A stretch of 64,000 bases of DNA. Source: Longitalea arenae. Lineage in GTDB: Bacteria; Bacteroidota; Bacteroidia; Chitinophagales; Chitinophagaceae. The stretch lies in assembly GCF_016924755.1 (NCBI RefSeq), contig NZ_JAFFJX010000002.1, forward strand, positions 558,001 to 622,000, given 5' to 3'. The position numbers were made by a program, and so were the translations under genes. The notes under the pieces are model-generated. The model saw nothing but the letters and a program-made list of their open reading frames with translations, was not told the origin of the DNA and did no database searches. Below, in pieces: positions 28,714 through 37,902 of the stretch. The stretch's first letter is position 1, and each line of letters opens with the position of its first letter.

Positions 28714-29406
28714 GTGGATACCAATAAATGCATCATTGTTATTGAAGATGAAGCGGCCGTTCAACAAAACCTGGTTGAAAGCCTTATCCGGAATGGTTTT
28801 GATGTATTTGCCTACAAAAAAGCGGAAGACGCTATCGCTTCGGAGACTTTACATATTGCCGATGCTGTTATTATGGACATCGGCCTGCCCGGTATCAATG
28901 GCTGGCAGGCCACTGCTATCGTAAAAAAGAATCATTCCGGTTTGCCTGTTCTGATGTTGACCGCTTACAGCGATGTGAACTACCGCTTGCAGGGTTTTGA
29001 AACAGGCGCGGATGATTATATCATCAAACCTTTTTTTATGGAGGAATTAATTGCCCGGCTGAGAACAGTACTGAAACGATACGAAATGGCGCCGGGTGGA
29101 AAAAGATTTTACCAGGTGGGTGATCTGAATATAGACTTGAAGGGAAAAGAGGTTTTCAGGGGCCGGGAAATGATCAGGTTAAGCCAGACCGAATTCAATT
29201 TGCTGGTGCTGCTGGCTGAAGGAAATGGTTTGCCTGTTTCAAAAGAAGAAATGTTAAAGAAGGTATGGAAGGGAAAATACAGGGTTGGCGATAATACCGT
29301 CGAAGTGTATATAAATTTATTGCGGAATAAGATCGACAAGGCATTTCCCCACAAATTGATCCACACAAAACCTGGCTTTGGTTATTATCTTTCTGCAGAA
29401 CAGTAA
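28714..29406 (+). CDS. OmpR-family response regulator
   Basis: 230 aa. Receiver domain 1-120 with the acidic pocket (EDE at 11-13), phospho-acceptor D55 in IMDIGLPG and the KP pair in YIIKPF. The C-terminal winged helix (about 135-228) has the VEVYINLLRNKID recognition region. The start is a GTG, since no in-frame ATG precedes the receiver. The kinase gene follows 11 bp downstream, so this is a cognate pair. It lies inside the stress/storage island, which makes it a candidate regulator of nearby genes (inference). Confidence 0.93.
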   Translation: MDTNKCIIVIEDEAAVQQNLVESLIRNGFDVFAYKKAEDAIASETLHIADAVIMDIGLPGINGWQATAIVKKNHSGLPVLMLTAYSDVNYRLQGFETGADDYIIKPFFMEELIARLRTVLKRYEMAPGGKRFYQVGDLNIDLKGKEVFRGREMIRLSQTEFNLLVLLAEGNGLPVSKEEMLKKVWKGKYRVGDNTVEVYINLLRNKIDKAFPHKLIHTKPGFGYYLSAEQ

Positions 29407-29417
29407 ACGGTTGATGT

Positions 29418-30800
29418 ATGAAAAGCTTACGGGTACGGTTCGCCATTGGGTTTTCAGTGCTTTTTACCGTTTTTCTGGCTATAGCGCTTTTAATAGTTTA
29501 TTTTTCTTTTGCAGACTTTCGCAAAGATGAGTTTTACCGCAGGTTACAGGACCGTGCGCTTACCACCTTTAAATTATTGACCGAAGTGGAGCAGGTTGAC
29601 GAAGATCTGTTGAAGGTGATCGACCGGAATACCTTAAACAGCTTATACAATGAAAAGGTGATCATTTTTGAAGGCCGGCAGATGATTTACACGAGTATCG
29701 ATGATATAAAACTGCAGTATGATAATGCGTTATTGGCAATGGCAAAACTCCATGGCCACATCTTTACAACAAAAGGCGCCGATGAACTGGTTGCTATGCA
29801 TATATACCAGAATAATAAAGAATATACCATTCTGGCCGAAGCGTTTGATAAATATGGGCGCCGCAAGATGACCTTTCTGAAATGGGTGATGTTCATTGTA
29901 TACTTTGCGGGCGTGATCATCGGGTGGACGGCCACTTATTTCTTTGTAAAAAAAGTAATTGCTCCCCTTGAATCCTTAAAAAGCAATCTTCAGAAAATTA
30001 ACTCCGCGAATCTTGGCATCCGTTTAAAGGAAGAAGGGCAGGGCGAAGAAGTGAGCAGCCTTGCCGCCAATTTTAACCAGATGCTGGAAAGGCTGCAGCA
30101 ATCCTTCAGCATTCAGAAAGATTTTGTGCATTATGCTTCCCATGAGCTCAGAACGCCGCTGACGGCCATGATCGGGATCACTGAGAATGCGCTTGGACAA
30201 TCTTTACATCCTAAACAATACCGGCATGCATTGGAACAATTATACCAGCAGCAAAGGAATTTAACCGGTATAACCAATTCGCTGTTGTTATTGTCTGACA
30301 ATAAGATCATAACGGAGCGCGATTATCCGAGGGTGCGGCTCGATGAATTATTGTTCACGTCGGTAGAGATCATTCAAACCCTGTTTCCCGATGCTTTGGT
30401 AGAAGTGAACCTGGAAGGGTCTGCCTCCTCGGAAGAATTGTTGATGGTGAATGCCAATGAGCCCTTGCTGTCAATGGCATTCAATAACCTGTTGAAAAAT
30501 GCCTTGCAGTACTCAAAAGACAATAAGGCCATAGTGACTGTGCGGTTTACCGAGAGCGAAAAAGCGGTGATCTTTATGAACAGGGGAGAAGCCCTGTCGG
30601 CGGAAGAGATACGATTGATCTTTACACCCTTTTACAGGGCATCCAATGCCTCGATGATCAAGGGAAGCGGGCTTGGCTTAGCCCTGGTAAAACAGATCGC
30701 AAAACTGCATAAGGCATCCATAGATTATGCGCGGGACAATGGGTTCACCGTTTTTCGTTTTTCATTTGCGGCGAACGGCCGTGATATTCAGGTACATTAA
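29418..30800 (+). CDS. Sensor histidine kinase partner of the OmpR regulator
   Basis: 460 aa. Transmembrane helices at about 8-30 and 155-177 flank an extracytoplasmic domain of about 125 residues, followed by HAMP (about 178-230). The HisKA domain has phospho-acceptor H242 in ASHELRTPL. The HATPase_c domain has the N box NNLLKNALQYS and the G box GSGLGLALV. It lies 11 bp after the response regulator and ends at a strong terminator. The sensed signal is unknown; the periplasmic domain shows no recognised fold. Confidence 0.92.
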   Translation: MKSLRVRFAIGFSVLFTVFLAIALLIVYFSFADFRKDEFYRRLQDRALTTFKLLTEVEQVDEDLLKVIDRNTLNSLYNEKVIIFEGRQMIYTSIDDIKLQYDNALLAMAKLHGHIFTTKGADELVAMHIYQNNKEYTILAEAFDKYGRRKMTFLKWVMFIVYFAGVIIGWTATYFFVKKVIAPLESLKSNLQKINSANLGIRLKEEGQGEEVSSLAANFNQMLERLQQSFSIQKDFVHYASHELRTPLTAMIGITENALGQSLHPKQYRHALEQLYQQQRNLTGITNSLLLLSDNKIITERDYPRVRLDELLFTSVEIIQTLFPDALVEVNLEGSASSEELLMVNANEPLLSMAFNNLLKNALQYSKDNKAIVTVRFTESEKAVIFMNRGEALSAEEIRLIFTPFYRASNASMIKGSGLGLALVKQIAKLHKASIDYARDNGFTVFRFSFAANGRDIQVH

Positions 30801-30801
30801 A

Positions 30802-30834
30802 AAAGCCCGTCGTGGCTTAACCAGGACGGGCTTT
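30802..30834 (+). terminator. Terminator between the kinase and DUF892 genes
   Basis: 10-bp stem AAAGCCCGTC (30802-30811) with GACGGGCTTT (30825-30834). A-rich on the left side, it can act for both convergent genes. It overlaps the end of the kinase region by design of spacing only. Confidence 0.8.
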
Positions 30835-30838
30835 GGCG

Positions 30839-31369
30839 CTAGGTCAGCGGAGCCGGCTCTTTGCTGGCTTCGGTATTGATCCCTGATTTTGCAATAGAAC
30901 TCAAAATAGCATCTGTTTCTTTTTCCTCTTTCAGTATGGGTTCCAGTAACTCAACGATCTCTTTATGACCTAAGGTATTTGCCAGTGTCATGAGGCTGCC
31001 ATAGGTAGCTATTTCATAATGTTCCACTTTTTGAGCTGCAATGATGAGTGCAACGTCCCGTTGCGCACTGCCTTTTGCTGATTCGTCGATCACCTGCCAG
31101 CCCTCATCAAACAGTCCCTGCAGGCCAACGCAGGGTTCGGCCTGTGGCGGAATGCCAAGCAAAGTAAACACCTCTTCGAGGGTCTTTGCATGTTTTTCCG
31201 TTTGCTCACGGTGCAATTGAAATGCCTTCTTCAATTTCACGGTAGTTGCTTCTTCTGTCATCGTAGCTAAGGTATTGCGCAGATTAAGTTCCGACCAGTA
31301 CATTTCCTGCAGGGATGTTATAAAAAATTCCTGCAGCGCTGAATTCAGGGTCGTTGTATCGGTTTGCAT
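30839..31369 (-). CDS. DUF892 ferritin-like protein (YciE/YciF family), copy 1
   Basis: The ATG at 31369 (MQTDTTTLNSAL) is preferred over a TTG at 31405. 176 aa, all helical. It has the family's LQEMYWSELNLRNTLATM start, a REQTEKHAKTLEEVF helix with E and H residues, and the highly conserved KVEHYEIATYGSL motif. These ferritin-like dimetal proteins are induced by stress in many bacteria; the activity is not established. A second copy lies at 41536-42129. Confidence 0.88.
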   Translation of the reverse strand: MQTDTTTLNSALQEFFITSLQEMYWSELNLRNTLATMTEEATTVKLKKAFQLHREQTEKHAKTLEEVFTLLGIPPQAEPCVGLQGLFDEGWQVIDESAKGSAQRDVALIIAAQKVEHYEIATYGSLMTLANTLGHKEIVELLEPILKEEKETDAILSSIAKSGINTEASKEPAPLT

Positions 31370-31541
31370 AGTGAATAGTTTATTAAGTAATTGAAGTGAT
31401 ACCAATGATTTGTATTACATAAAAAACTATTCCACCCTGTGCCTGTCTTAATGTTTTGCCGCTGAAAAGCAGGGGTGCCGGGAGCTGCGGTGGCATAGAA
31501 TTTACAGCGATTTCAGTATTAAGAACTTTAAATTACATAAT

Positions 31542-31799
31542 ATGGAAACGATGTTTAAAACGCAGGACAAGCGGGAAGGTAAAGTTGCCAAGGCTATTGA
31601 AGAACAAACATCAAAACTGCCAAGTGATGTGTTCCTTTGGGCATCGATCGGCGCTATGACAGCTGCTGCAATACTGCAGATCGCCCGTCAGAAACACATG
31701 AGCTTATTTATCGGCCAGTGGGCAGCTCCTTTCCTGTTATTTGGTCTTTATAACAAGTTGGTAAAACAACGCGGGCACGACAGCATGGATACGGAATAA
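31542..31799 (+). CDS. Small two-helix membrane protein
   Basis: 85 aa. The charged N-terminus is followed by two hydrophobic helices (about 30-46 and 54-71) and a short charged tail. The ATG at 31542 (METMFKTQD) fits, and a terminator follows. I do not recognise a named family. It is probably a small inner-membrane protein of the stress island, possibly co-regulated with the divergent DUF892 gene 172 bp away. Confidence 0.6.
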   Translation: METMFKTQDKREGKVAKAIEEQTSKLPSDVFLWASIGAMTAAAILQIARQKHMSLFIGQWAAPFLLFGLYNKLVKQRGHDSMDTE

Positions 31800-31826
31800 T
31801 ACCCGGCAGTATTAGAAAAGGCTTCG

Positions 31827-31853
31827 GGATCGCTTACAAGCGGTCCTTTTTTT
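31827..31853 (+). terminator. Terminator after the small membrane protein
   Basis: Stem GGATCGCTT (31827-31835) with AAGCGGTCC (31838-31846, one wobble), then TTTTTTT. It lies between convergent genes. Confidence 0.82.
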
Positions 31854-31874
31854 ATTGCCACCTCCACATTATTA

Positions 31875-34061
31875 TTATGGCTCTGACAATTCGGGCAATG
31901 TTTGCGGAGGATTGCTATCCGGCCTGATATGCTGTCCCTGCAACAAAATTATACTTCTGCCGGTGACCTTTAGTTTTTCACCGGCTTTGAAACTGGCTTC
32001 AGGTTCCTTTAGCAAATCGTCATCTGTTGCCGTATCCAGTACTTTAAGCCATTGCTGCCCAAATTTTTCAGGTGGCAGTGAAAAATCGATCGCATCATCA
32101 TGCGCATTGAATAAGAGGTAGAAATCCTTGTCGGTAAGTTTTCTTCCTTTTTCATCGAGGCACCGGAGGCCAAGCCCGTTCAAATACACGCCTAACGATT
32201 TGGCATAACCTTCATTCCATTGTTCATCTTTCATCTCGCTGCCATCCGGTGCAAACCAGACGATATCCTCCAGGCCAATGCCCCGAATGGGCTGTTCCTG
32301 GAACCAGCGCCGGCGGCTGAAAGCAGGATGTGATTTACGGAACCAGATCAATTGCCTTACAAAGTTTATAAAGATGTCATCTTTTTCATTCCATTTTAAC
32401 CAGGAAATTTCATTATCCTGGCAGTAGGCATTGTTATTGCCGAACTGCGAATTGCCCATTTCGTCGCCACTTAATAACATGGGCACACCCTGTGATAATA
32501 AAAGGGTGGTCAGCAGGTTCTTTTTTTGGCGCTTTCTGGTCTCCAGGATATTTTTGTCTTTGGTAGGCCCTTCTACGCCATAATTACAGGAGTGATTATT
32601 ATCATCGCCGTCATTGTTATGCTCGCCGTTGGCTTCATTGTGCTTTGCGTTAAAGCTTACCAGGTCCTGGAGGGTAAATCCATCGTGGGCTGTAATAAAA
32701 TTGATGCTGGCGCCAGGGCTCCGGTAATCATTTTTGTACAGGTCGGCGCTGCCGGTAATACGCTGGGCGAATTCTGCCAGCCTGCTTTCCCCGCCGCGCC
32801 AGTAATCGCGTATGCAATCCCGGTACAGCCCGTTCCATTCTGCCCAGCCTACCGGGAATTTGCCTACCTGGTAACCGCCTTCCCCGATATCCCATGGTTC
32901 GGCGATCAGTTTTACCCGCGATATAACGGGGTCCTGGTGAATGATATCGAAAAAAGCGCCCAGTTTATTCACTTCGTGCAATTCACGCGCAAGCGTAGCC
33001 GCCAGGTCGAAGCGGAAGCCGTCGACATGCATTTCCTGGATCCAGTAACGAAGGCTGTCCATAATAAGTTGCAGTACATAGGGCATTCTTGTATTCAGCG
33101 TATTACCTGTGCCGGTATAATCCATATAATACCGTTTGTCATCTGTTAACCGGTAATAGGAAGCATTATCGATGCCCCTGAAACAGAGTGTGGGTCCGAG
33201 ATGACTTCCTTCCGCCGTATGGTTGTACACCACGTCTATGATCAATTCGATCCCCGCTTTGTGTAATGCTTTTACCATGCTTTTGAATTCATTCACCTGC
33301 TGCCCCAGGATGCCCGTTGCGGCATATCTTGCATCAGGCGCAAAAAAACCAATGGTATTATATCCCCAGTAGTTGGTAAGGCCTTTTTCTTTCAAATGCC
33401 GGTCTTCAATAAAATGGTGAATAGGCATCAGTTCAATGGCCGTAATACCCAGGTCTTTGAGGTAATCGATCATCACCGGGTGCGCAACAGCGGAATATGT
33501 TCCCCGGATCTGCTCCGGAATGCCGGGATGTAAAAAAGTGAGTCCTTTTACATGTGCCTCGTAAATGACCGTTTCATGATAGGGAATGTTAAGGGGTTTA
33601 TCATCTTCCCAATCGAACTGGTCGTTCACCACAACAGATTTGGGCATATAAGGGGCGCTGTCTGTAGTATTGAAGCTGAGATCTTCATCTTCATTTCCTA
33701 TCTCATAGCCGAACAGGGCATCGTGCCATTGCAGGGTTCCTGAAATGGCTTTGGCATAAGGATCAAGCAATAATTTATAAGCATTAAAGCGATGGCCCTC
33801 GGAAGGTTTATAGGGGCCCGACACGCGATATCCGTATAACTGGCCGGGTTGTATACCGGGCAGATAGGTATGCCAGATGTGATGTGTACGTTCCCTGAGC
33901 CGTACCTTGATCGTTTCTATGTCGTCTTCAATTGAATTGAATAGACACAGATCGACCCCTTCGGCATTTTCGGCATAGATCGCAAAATTCACTCCATTAC
34001 CATCCCAGGTAGCGCCTAATGGATAGGGCTTCCCGGTGTAAAATTCTTGTGTTTTTATCAT
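31875..34061 (-). CDS. glgX: Glycogen debranching enzyme GlgX (GH13 isoamylase type)
   Basis: 728 aa. N-terminal CBM48-like domain (PYPLGATWDGNGVNFAIYAENA), then the GH13 barrel with VVYNHTAEG, the nucleophile motif VDGFRFDLAATL, the acid/base motif LIAEPWDIG and the transition-state Asp region ITAHDGFTL, then a C-terminal beta domain. No signal peptide, so cytoplasmic. It hydrolyses alpha-1,6 branches of glycogen limit dextrins. No other glycogen gene is adjacent; the context is stress/storage genes, with trehalose synthesis genes 14 kb away. Confidence 0.93.
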   Translation of the reverse strand: MIKTQEFYTGKPYPLGATWDGNGVNFAIYAENAEGVDLCLFNSIEDDIETIKVRLRERTHHIWHTYLPGIQPGQLYGYRVSGPYKPSEGHRFNAYKLLLDPYAKAISGTLQWHDALFGYEIGNEDEDLSFNTTDSAPYMPKSVVVNDQFDWEDDKPLNIPYHETVIYEAHVKGLTFLHPGIPEQIRGTYSAVAHPVMIDYLKDLGITAIELMPIHHFIEDRHLKEKGLTNYWGYNTIGFFAPDARYAATGILGQQVNEFKSMVKALHKAGIELIIDVVYNHTAEGSHLGPTLCFRGIDNASYYRLTDDKRYYMDYTGTGNTLNTRMPYVLQLIMDSLRYWIQEMHVDGFRFDLAATLARELHEVNKLGAFFDIIHQDPVISRVKLIAEPWDIGEGGYQVGKFPVGWAEWNGLYRDCIRDYWRGGESRLAEFAQRITGSADLYKNDYRSPGASINFITAHDGFTLQDLVSFNAKHNEANGEHNNDGDDNNHSCNYGVEGPTKDKNILETRKRQKKNLLTTLLLSQGVPMLLSGDEMGNSQFGNNNAYCQDNEISWLKWNEKDDIFINFVRQLIWFRKSHPAFSRRRWFQEQPIRGIGLEDIVWFAPDGSEMKDEQWNEGYAKSLGVYLNGLGLRCLDEKGRKLTDKDFYLLFNAHDDAIDFSLPPEKFGQQWLKVLDTATDDDLLKEPEASFKAGEKLKVTGRSIILLQGQHIRPDSNPPQTLPELSEP

Positions 34062-34373
34062 AAAGAAAAAGGTTCAGCAAATGCATTATTCGCAATGTTC
34101 CTGCTGTTTTAATATTCACAATATCAGATCCGTTAATTCAGCGCTTGCAAGTAGTGGCAATGGTCTGTTGGTAATAAAAGAAGCAGAAGGCAGAATTTGT
34201 ATGATCAAACGGCGAAGTATTTACCGTTAGTGTCATGAAGTTAAAACAAGCCGTTGACGTAAAAAAATATTTATGTTTGATCATTCCCCTGCTTTTACTA
34301 TTATCTTGTTTCAAATACATTTAATGATAGGTTGTAGAGCTTTCTCCCCATGAACGGTATCTTTTTCCTACTG
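34062..34373. other. Intergenic region upstream of glgX
   Basis: About 310 bp without supported genes. It should contain the glgX promoter (- strand). No strong hairpin or RNA feature was found. Confidence 0.4.
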
Positions 34374-34505
34374 TTACTGTCGATGCGTACCCCGTTGCCG
34401 GGTTGCATGGCGGGTATCACCGCTTGTATTTTTCCGGTGGCTTTTCACTGTTCCTTTACTGCCGGGTTTAATGACTTTGGTGGCTGTTTTTTTACTCTTT
34501 TTCAT
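34374..34505 (-). CDS. Possible 43-aa highly basic peptide
   Basis: A short frame, ATG to TAA, starting MKKSKKTATKVIKPGSKG. It is very rich in Lys/Arg/Thr and has almost no acidic residues (a single Asp). Small basic DNA- or RNA-binding-like peptides of this kind occur in Bacteroidota, but I recognise no family, and the frame could be chance. It lies between glgX and the next + strand gene. Confidence 0.3.
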   Translation of the reverse strand: MKKSKKTATKVIKPGSKGTVKSHRKNTSGDTRHATRQRGTHRQ

Positions 34506-34665
34506 ACTAATACTTATTAAAAGCAATGATCTTTTACAGCTGAAATATTGATGCCATACAGGCCTGCTGCCCGGTCAAAGGGCATTCCATACAGGCAGCG
34601 GCAAAGCAGGGTATGATTATTTTGCATTTTCAATGCGGTTGCATACACGATTATATTTCATTTAA

Positions 34666-35022
34666 ATGTTTTTTATGATAAAGAATGCGAATGACAGAAC
34701 TACTTATATGGCTGAGCTGGGACGTTGCCTGGAAAAGCTCAGTGCAAAAGGATTTAATGATCAATATAAGGTAATAGAGGATAAACTTTATTGTTTAACA
34801 AGCGGACATACATTTAACCCCGAAGATATCAAGGCAGTTAATTTTTACCGGTTCGAAGGGGTGTCGAATCCTGATGATATGGCTATTTTATATGCGATTG
34901 AAACCAACGACGGCCGCAGGGGAACCCTCATAGACGCTTATGGCTTTTATGCAGATACGCAATTAGGTGATTTTATGAAGAAGGTGGAAATACATAAAAA
35001 AGTTACAGACGAAATCCTATAG
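34666..35022 (+). CDS. Small conserved cytoplasmic protein of Bacteroidota
   Basis: 118 aa. The conserved part FYRFEGVSNPDDMAILYAIETNDGRRGTLIDAYGFYAD (residues about 60-98) recurs in short Bacteroidota proteins that databases often label phosphoribosylpyrophosphate synthetase. The length and lack of the PRPP motif make that name doubtful. The N-terminal part (LEKLSAKGFNDQYKVIEDKLYCL) fits the same small fold. It precedes the OBAP lipoprotein by 4 bp and is probably co-transcribed. Confidence 0.65.
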   Translation: MFFMIKNANDRTTYMAELGRCLEKLSAKGFNDQYKVIEDKLYCLTSGHTFNPEDIKAVNFYRFEGVSNPDDMAILYAIETNDGRRGTLIDAYGFYADTQLGDFMKKVEIHKKVTDEIL

Positions 35023-35026
35023 TTCT

Positions 35027-35818
35027 ATGAAGAATATCCATGTTACCATCCTGATCTTTAACTTCTTTTTAATGGGCGTTTTGCTTTCCTGTGGTGGCAG
35101 GAACACGGGTTCGAATGTAGAGGCGCCGGGCGCTGACAAAAATGTTAAATCAGAATCCCTGGAAGCAGGCGCCGATCTGCTGCAAAACAAAACGCCTTTG
35201 TCGAAGATCAATGTGTATCTCGACGGCTTTCATTTTTACAATGGCAATATCAATGCACAAATGGAAGCGCATCATTATGTGTCACAGATCAATGAAGATC
35301 TGTACCAGGCGATCATGTATGACGGCAATGGACCCGATGCAAAGATCATGGGCGTAGAGTATATCGTTTCCGAGAAGCTGTTCAAAACACTTCCCGAAGA
35401 AGAAAAGAAATTATGGCATTCACATCACCATGAGGTAAAATCGGGTACGCTGGTGGCGCCCGGTATACCGCAGCTGGCAGAGCATGAATTGATGGAGAAA
35501 CTTGTTTCCACCTATGGGAAAATAATCCATACCTGGCATACCGACCAAAACCGCACCTTGCCGGTGGGCGCACCGATGATCATGATGGGATTCACTAAAG
35601 ACGGCCAGCTGAAACAGCAACTGATCGAGGACCGGGATAAACGCTTCAATATTTCAACGGCTGAAAGGAAAAAAGACCGCGCAAATATCCCGGTGCCCGC
35701 CATAGATCCTATGGCCAATGCCTGGGAAAAGGGTGAGATAAGGCAGTTGGTCATTACTGATAAAGCAGATAGCGCGCTTCACAAACACCAGGGCGTAATG
35801 AAGAAAGAACCCAGATAA
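35027..35818 (+). CDS. OBAP/DUF1264 family lipoprotein
   Basis: 263 aa. The signal peptide ends in lipobox LLSC (C22), so it is a lipoprotein. The rest matches the oil-body-associated-protein-like DUF1264 family: DGFHFYNGN, QMEAHHYVSQINED, LWHSHHHEVKSGTLVAPGIP and GKIIHTWHTDQ. Clustered His residues hint at metal binding. The bacterial function is unknown; homologues often lie among stress or storage genes. It is 4 bp after the preceding small gene and convergent with cyanophycinase copy 1. Confidence 0.85.
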   Translation: MKNIHVTILIFNFFLMGVLLSCGGRNTGSNVEAPGADKNVKSESLEAGADLLQNKTPLSKINVYLDGFHFYNGNINAQMEAHHYVSQINEDLYQAIMYDGNGPDAKIMGVEYIVSEKLFKTLPEEEKKLWHSHHHEVKSGTLVAPGIPQLAEHELMEKLVSTYGKIIHTWHTDQNRTLPVGAPMIMMGFTKDGQLKQQLIEDRDKRFNISTAERKKDRANIPVPAIDPMANAWEKGEIRQLVITDKADSALHKHQGVMKKEPR

Positions 35819-35837
35819 CTTATAAGGCTTATGGTGG

Positions 35838-36701
35838 TTATTGTTTGCCGGGCCGCACAGGTTCATGCGTGATCAGATCATATTTTTCTCCCTGCGAGAG
35901 AATATGAACTACAATGTTCTCAACCGAAATCGGCATTCTTTCACTGATGTCTATAAGGTTTGTATAGGTAATGTTTTTACCATCTAAAATAGTGATGATA
36001 CCTGAACCGATGACTTCCAGATAATGGCCTCCGGTAATGATCATTCCCGTGTCTTCTGCGAGGCCGATGCCTAAGATACCCGGTTGAACGGCAACTGCCT
36101 GCGCCAGGCGGTTAAAGCGGCCCCTTTTCTCAAAATGCGTGTCGATAATAACATTTGAAATGAATTCGAAGCCGGTGCTGAACTTTATTTCTCCTTTTAA
36201 ATGTGCTTTGATAGCGTTGCCATCATAGATCATGGTTCCGCCCATAGCCATGGCGCCTGCACTTGTACCGGCTACTACAATGCGTTCTTCCTGGTAACGT
36301 CTTTTGATGCAGGCCAGCAATTCGGTACCACCAAGAATGGATGTCAATCGTAGTTGATCGCCGCCGGTAAAAATGATGCAATTACAGGCTTCGATCCTTT
36401 CCAGGTGTTCTTCCGTGTCTACCTGGTCGCGGTGCGTAATAAAAAGATGGCCCATATTGTCACAACCTAGTTTTCCAAAAGCCTTGCAATAGGTTTCCTC
36501 CATCTTTTCGGGGAAAGAAGAAGCAGTGGTGATCAATTCGATCCTGGGGCTGCCCACTTGTTCTACCAGCTTAACGATCTGCCGCAAAATGCCTGCTTCA
36601 AAAAAGTCGAACCTTGCTTTTTCCGAGGCCGTTTTTATATAATCAATGCCCTTATCCTCAGCACCTCCGATGGGCACGAGAAAACCCTTTACGTCAATCA
36701 T
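35838..36701 (-). CDS. cphB: Cyanophycinase, copy 1
   Basis: 287 aa, cytoplasmic, no signal peptide. Peptidase S51 fold: FLVPIGGAEDKG opening, FTGGDQLRL, the catalytic serine S147 in AGTSAGAMAM, and LDTHF-like IDTHFEKRGRFNRL. Cyanophycinase cleaves the arginine-aspartate polymer cyanophycin into beta-Asp-Arg dipeptides. It is divergent from the isoaspartyl peptidase gene (100 bp), which splits those dipeptides. Together with cphA and a second cyanophycinase this forms a full make-and-break cycle. Confidence 0.92.
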   Translation of the reverse strand: MIDVKGFLVPIGGAEDKGIDYIKTASEKARFDFFEAGILRQIVKLVEQVGSPRIELITTASSFPEKMEETYCKAFGKLGCDNMGHLFITHRDQVDTEEHLERIEACNCIIFTGGDQLRLTSILGGTELLACIKRRYQEERIVVAGTSAGAMAMGGTMIYDGNAIKAHLKGEIKFSTGFEFISNVIIDTHFEKRGRFNRLAQAVAVQPGILGIGLAEDTGMIITGGHYLEVIGSGIITILDGKNITYTNLIDISERMPISVENIVVHILSQGEKYDLITHEPVRPGKQ

Positions 36702-36801
36702 CCTTGTATGTATTAAAAATGGTCACAATCATGGTTACCAGTATACAACACTACAACCATGGCAAAGTTATTGAACGACTACCTCAATACCGTTAAATTA
36801 T

Positions 36802-37722
36802 ATGTATATGAATGATCTGTTTGCTATAGCCATTCATGGCGGCGCCGGCACCCTCAGCAGGGAACGCTTTTCAACAAGTGTACGTCAACAATATGAAAAT
36901 GCGTTGCAGCAGGCGCTGCAGGCTGGTTTACATGTCCTGCAAAACGGGGGCCGCAGTTTGGATGCTGTGGAGGCCAGTGTTATAGCATTGGAGGATTGTC
37001 CGCTTTTTAATGCAGGCTGCGGGGCCGTTTTCGATGCCTTGGGCGGGCATTCAATGGATGCAGCCATCATGAACGGAAGCACGCTGGAAGCAGGTGCGGT
37101 GGCTGGTATCAGTGGTTTCAAAAATCCCATCCGGGTGGCCAGGGCTGTAATGGAAAAAAGCAGGTATGTGTTCCTTAGTGGCCAGGGAGCCAGTGATTTT
37201 GCCCGGGAACATGGATGTGCCGAAGCCGCAGCCGATTATTTTTATACCGAGTTCCGTTATAATGAATGGAAGCAAGTGCAGGAGAAAGAACAGCAAAATA
37301 TAGTGGAAAAAAGATTCGGAACGGTAGGTGCTGTAGCGTTAGACCGGGATGGTACCCTGGCTGCTGCTACCAGTACCGGTGGCCTCACCAATAAGAAATA
37401 CGGCAGGGTGGGCGATAGCCCGGTGATCGGCAGCGGCACCTATGCAAATAACAATAGCTGTGCAGTGTCCTGTACGGGCGACGGAGAACAGTTCATTCAG
37501 GCGGTAACCGCTTACGATATTTCCTGCCAGTTAGAATATAAACAACTAACGTTGCAGGATGCCTGTGTTCATACAATGGAAAGGCTCGGCAGCATAAAAG
37601 GCAGCGGTGGGCTGATCGCCGTTGACCGGTTCGGGAACATACAAATGCCATTCAATACCGAAGGCATGTACAGGGCTTGCGCCTCGTCCAATGCACCCAC
37701 TCAGGTAAAAATATTCGATTAG
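36802..37722 (+). CDS. iaaA: Isoaspartyl peptidase / plant-type L-asparaginase
   Basis: 306 aa N-terminal-nucleophile hydrolase: AIHGGAGTL at the start, SLDAVEASV, and self-cleavage before T174 in FGTVGAVALD, followed by TSTGGLTNKKYGRVGDSPVIGSGTYA. It hydrolyses beta-aspartyl dipeptides, here probably beta-Asp-Arg from cyanophycin, to free Asp and Arg. At 306 aa it has the normal precursor length. Divergent from cyanophycinase copy 1, it precedes cphA by 180 bp on the same strand. Confidence 0.92.
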   Translation: MYMNDLFAIAIHGGAGTLSRERFSTSVRQQYENALQQALQAGLHVLQNGGRSLDAVEASVIALEDCPLFNAGCGAVFDALGGHSMDAAIMNGSTLEAGAVAGISGFKNPIRVARAVMEKSRYVFLSGQGASDFAREHGCAEAAADYFYTEFRYNEWKQVQEKEQQNIVEKRFGTVGAVALDRDGTLAAATSTGGLTNKKYGRVGDSPVIGSGTYANNNSCAVSCTGDGEQFIQAVTAYDISCQLEYKQLTLQDACVHTMERLGSIKGSGGLIAVDRFGNIQMPFNTEGMYRACASSNAPTQVKIFD

Positions 37723-37902
37723 TGTAGAAAAGCTTTCGCCATCGAAATCGTTTTCCGGAGCGGTTCCCCAGCCAGACACAGGGTGATATATTATTATAGC
37801 CATGTAATGCCGTTCCGGCAAAAGTTTCATGCTTTCAGGTGGTATAAGAATTTTATTGGTAACCACAAATTCAAATAACCCTGACAACAAATTGGCATCC
37901 AT

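Noticed and set aside
32526-33149. 207-codon frame antisense to glgX
   Set aside because: glgX has all GH13 motifs intact through this region; the opposite frame shows no family features.
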